In this document: piece by piece, positions 62,829 through 64,000 of the stretch
Layout of the letters: each line of letters starts with the position of its first letter
How positions within the stretch are numbered: position 1 is the stretch's first letter
Assembly (NCBI GenBank): GCA_964019425.1
Contig: OZ025806.1
Coordinates: 987,374-1,051,373 of the forward strand
Source: Flectonema sp. DT1601
Taxonomy: Eukaryota > Euglenozoa > Diplonemea > Diplonemida > Diplonemidae
DNA: 64,000 nucleotides
Reading direction: 5' to 3'
The notes under the pieces: model-generated
What the model saw: only the letters and a program-made list of their open reading frames with translations
What the model was told of the DNA's origin: nothing
The model's database searches: none
Program-made: the position numbers and the translations under genes

Positions 62829-63759
62829 ATGAAGTACCTCTTTGAAACGTTAAATGGAAAATCGTTTTCTCTCGACTGCGATCCAGCAGACAGGCTGCAA
62901 GCAATTATACAAAAAGCCTGTTTGACTAAAGGATACAAGATTGATAATGCTCAACTACTACTTAAAGGTGATGTATTGGATCTATCCTCATCACTTGATG
63001 AGTGTCGTATCGATTTTAAAACTGACGTCATGATACTCAAAGCTAAGAAATCAAAGACAAAGCGAACCATAAGTACTATAAATATGGAAGAAGACGAGGA
63101 TGCTGCCCTCGAAGCAGCAGTCAAAGTCCGCAAAGAAGAAGTTGAAAAGGTAGTATCTCTGGACATCGTAAGAGCAGCTGTAACACAAAAACGAATTGAA
63201 CTGGAGAAGCCAACATTCTTAAGTAAGGCGATGAGAGAAGAAATTGCTTTAAAAAAACTTGAAGACGAGAAGAAAGCTCGCGAAGAGAAACTTGCAGGAC
63301 AACAATCTCAACGTGAAGAAATGTTTCGAAATGCTCGTGAAGCTGGTAGGGGATTGGAACAAGAAAGACTTCAATCAAAACAACGAGCAAAGGAACAAGC
63401 AGTTGCTGATCGAAAACAAGCTGAGACTGATCGCGAACGGGAAGAAGAAGTAAATCAAATAAAAAAGAAATATCTCGGTGAGAAGCAGCGCAAGAAGTAT
63501 GTCCCGAAAGTTCAAAATCGATTTGAGAAGTTCAACTTTGGGTGGGACGCCTCCGACGATACAACAGCTGTATGTGACAATAGAACTGTACTTCTTTTAT
63601 TACTTTCGTAATCATCAAATCAATTTATACAAAAACAGGAATCCAAACCACTCTACGGATCCGAACTTCATCAATCACAGCCGCTATTCGGAAGAGGGTT
63701 CCGTGCTGGTATCTGTTCACGTCAACAACTTGAGACAAATATTGACTACGAGAAAGAGG
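62829..63759 (+). CDS. Ubiquitin-like domain joined to a Prp28/DDX23-like N-terminal region, partial
   Basis: Exons 62829-63569 and 63639-about 63759 (donor GTATGT, acceptor AAACAG, phase 0); the gene is incomplete at its 3' side. Residues 1-75 look like a ubiquitin fold (MKYLFETLNGKSFSLDCDPA, compare [20 protein letters not shown] in ubiquitin; further QLLLKGDVLD, compare QRLIFAGKQLED). A Glu/Lys/Arg-rich helix follows (about 90-230). Then KFNFGWDASDDT spliced to ESKPLYGSELHQSQPLFGRG and FRAGICSRQQ: human DDX23/yeast Prp28 relatives have F-x-F-x-WDASEDT, PLY and FGRGxxAGID-like phrases in the same order just before the DEAD-box helicase core. The helicase itself is not in the window, so Prp28 identity is likely but not proven. 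Prp28 swaps U1 for U6 at the 5' splice site. Confidence 0.65.
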
Positions 63760-63781
63760 TTTGGAATTATTATTTCTGTTT

Positions 63782-63984
63782 TATTCCCACGTGTTGTGCA
63801 AACATATCAAAACAACAACTTGAATGTTGTAGAAACGTCTGAAACTTCTGACACACAAGAAAGGCAGACAGGCAGCGGGATCAGTCAAGGTGTCGAAACC
63901 AAGGTGCATTAGTACCTTCGTTGTGTGGGCACAAGGAAGGTTGCTCTTACGGAAGTCGTAGCAATCACATGTCCGAACAACCAT
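63782..63984 (-). pseudogene. SWIM-type zinc finger fragment, possibly from a MULE transposase
   Basis: A minus-strand frame has CDCYDFRKSNLPCAHTTKVL, a SWIM finger (C-x-C-xn-C-x-H) of the type found near the C-terminus of Mutator-like transposases. The upstream frame is closed by stops right before the ATG, so the rest of a transposase is missing or shifted, or lies beyond an intron. It lies opposite to and directly behind the Prp28-like exon 2, either in an intron of that gene or as an insertion that cuts it. It could also be an exon of a host SWIM protein. Confidence 0.5.
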
Positions 63985-64000
63985 CTATCAATCGAACTGT

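Overview
This is a stretch of nuclear DNA from a eukaryote, probably a protist, whose lineage I cannot fix. Evidence for a eukaryote: GT-AG introns of about 66-96 nt with GTAT-type donors, spliceosomal proteins (Snu66/SART1, a Prp28-like N-terminus), a cytoplasmic XRN1 nuclease, mitochondrial carriers, a TMC-family channel, a giant HECT ubiquitin ligase, poly-Asn and poly-Gln runs, LINE remnants and a DNA transposon. No rRNA, tRNA, CRISPR or viral element was recognised.

Layout. Bases 1-21,600 are repeat-rich and gene-poor. They hold a LINE 3' end (about 446-1715) inserted just upstream of the first of three tandem paralogues of a secretory SGNH/PC-esterase-like membrane protein (1759-2925, 4895-6310, 9560-10813). 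The third copy is followed by an array of 547-bp partial duplications and older relics (10814-13262). Several short dispersed repeat families, another short LINE tail (8401-8520) and a diverged LINE tail (about 15715-16010) lie between them. A 3.36-kb DNA transposon with 24-bp terminal inverted repeats sits at 17157-20520.

Bases 21,600-63,760 are a dense run of fourteen genes, all on the + strand: an acidic/basic charged protein, XRN1, two near-identical mitochondrial phosphate carriers, an ARM-like protein with a possible mitochondrial presequence, an SLC10A7/Rch1-like transporter, a TMC-like channel, a Q/N-rich coiled-coil protein, a second coiled-coil protein, Snu66/SART1, a small multi-pass membrane protein, an EF-hand-like protein, an ankyrin/LRR protein, a 4470-residue HECTD4-like ubiquitin ligase without introns, and a ubiquitin-like domain joined to a Prp28-like N-terminal region cut off by a transposon-like sequence at the right edge.

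The most interesting system-level signal is that almost every gene has a pyrimidine-rich tract ending in AG only 2-28 nt before its ATG, that some intergenic gaps are only 100-160 bp, and that all genes in the dense part point the same way. This is what spliced-leader trans-splicing of polycistronic transcripts would look like. A second oddity is that cis-introns cluster at the extreme 3' ends of genes, leaving last exons of 5-19 codons. Two of the proteins (Snu66 and the Prp28-like one) belong to the tri-snRNP activation step; the other neighbours do not form an obvious pathway.
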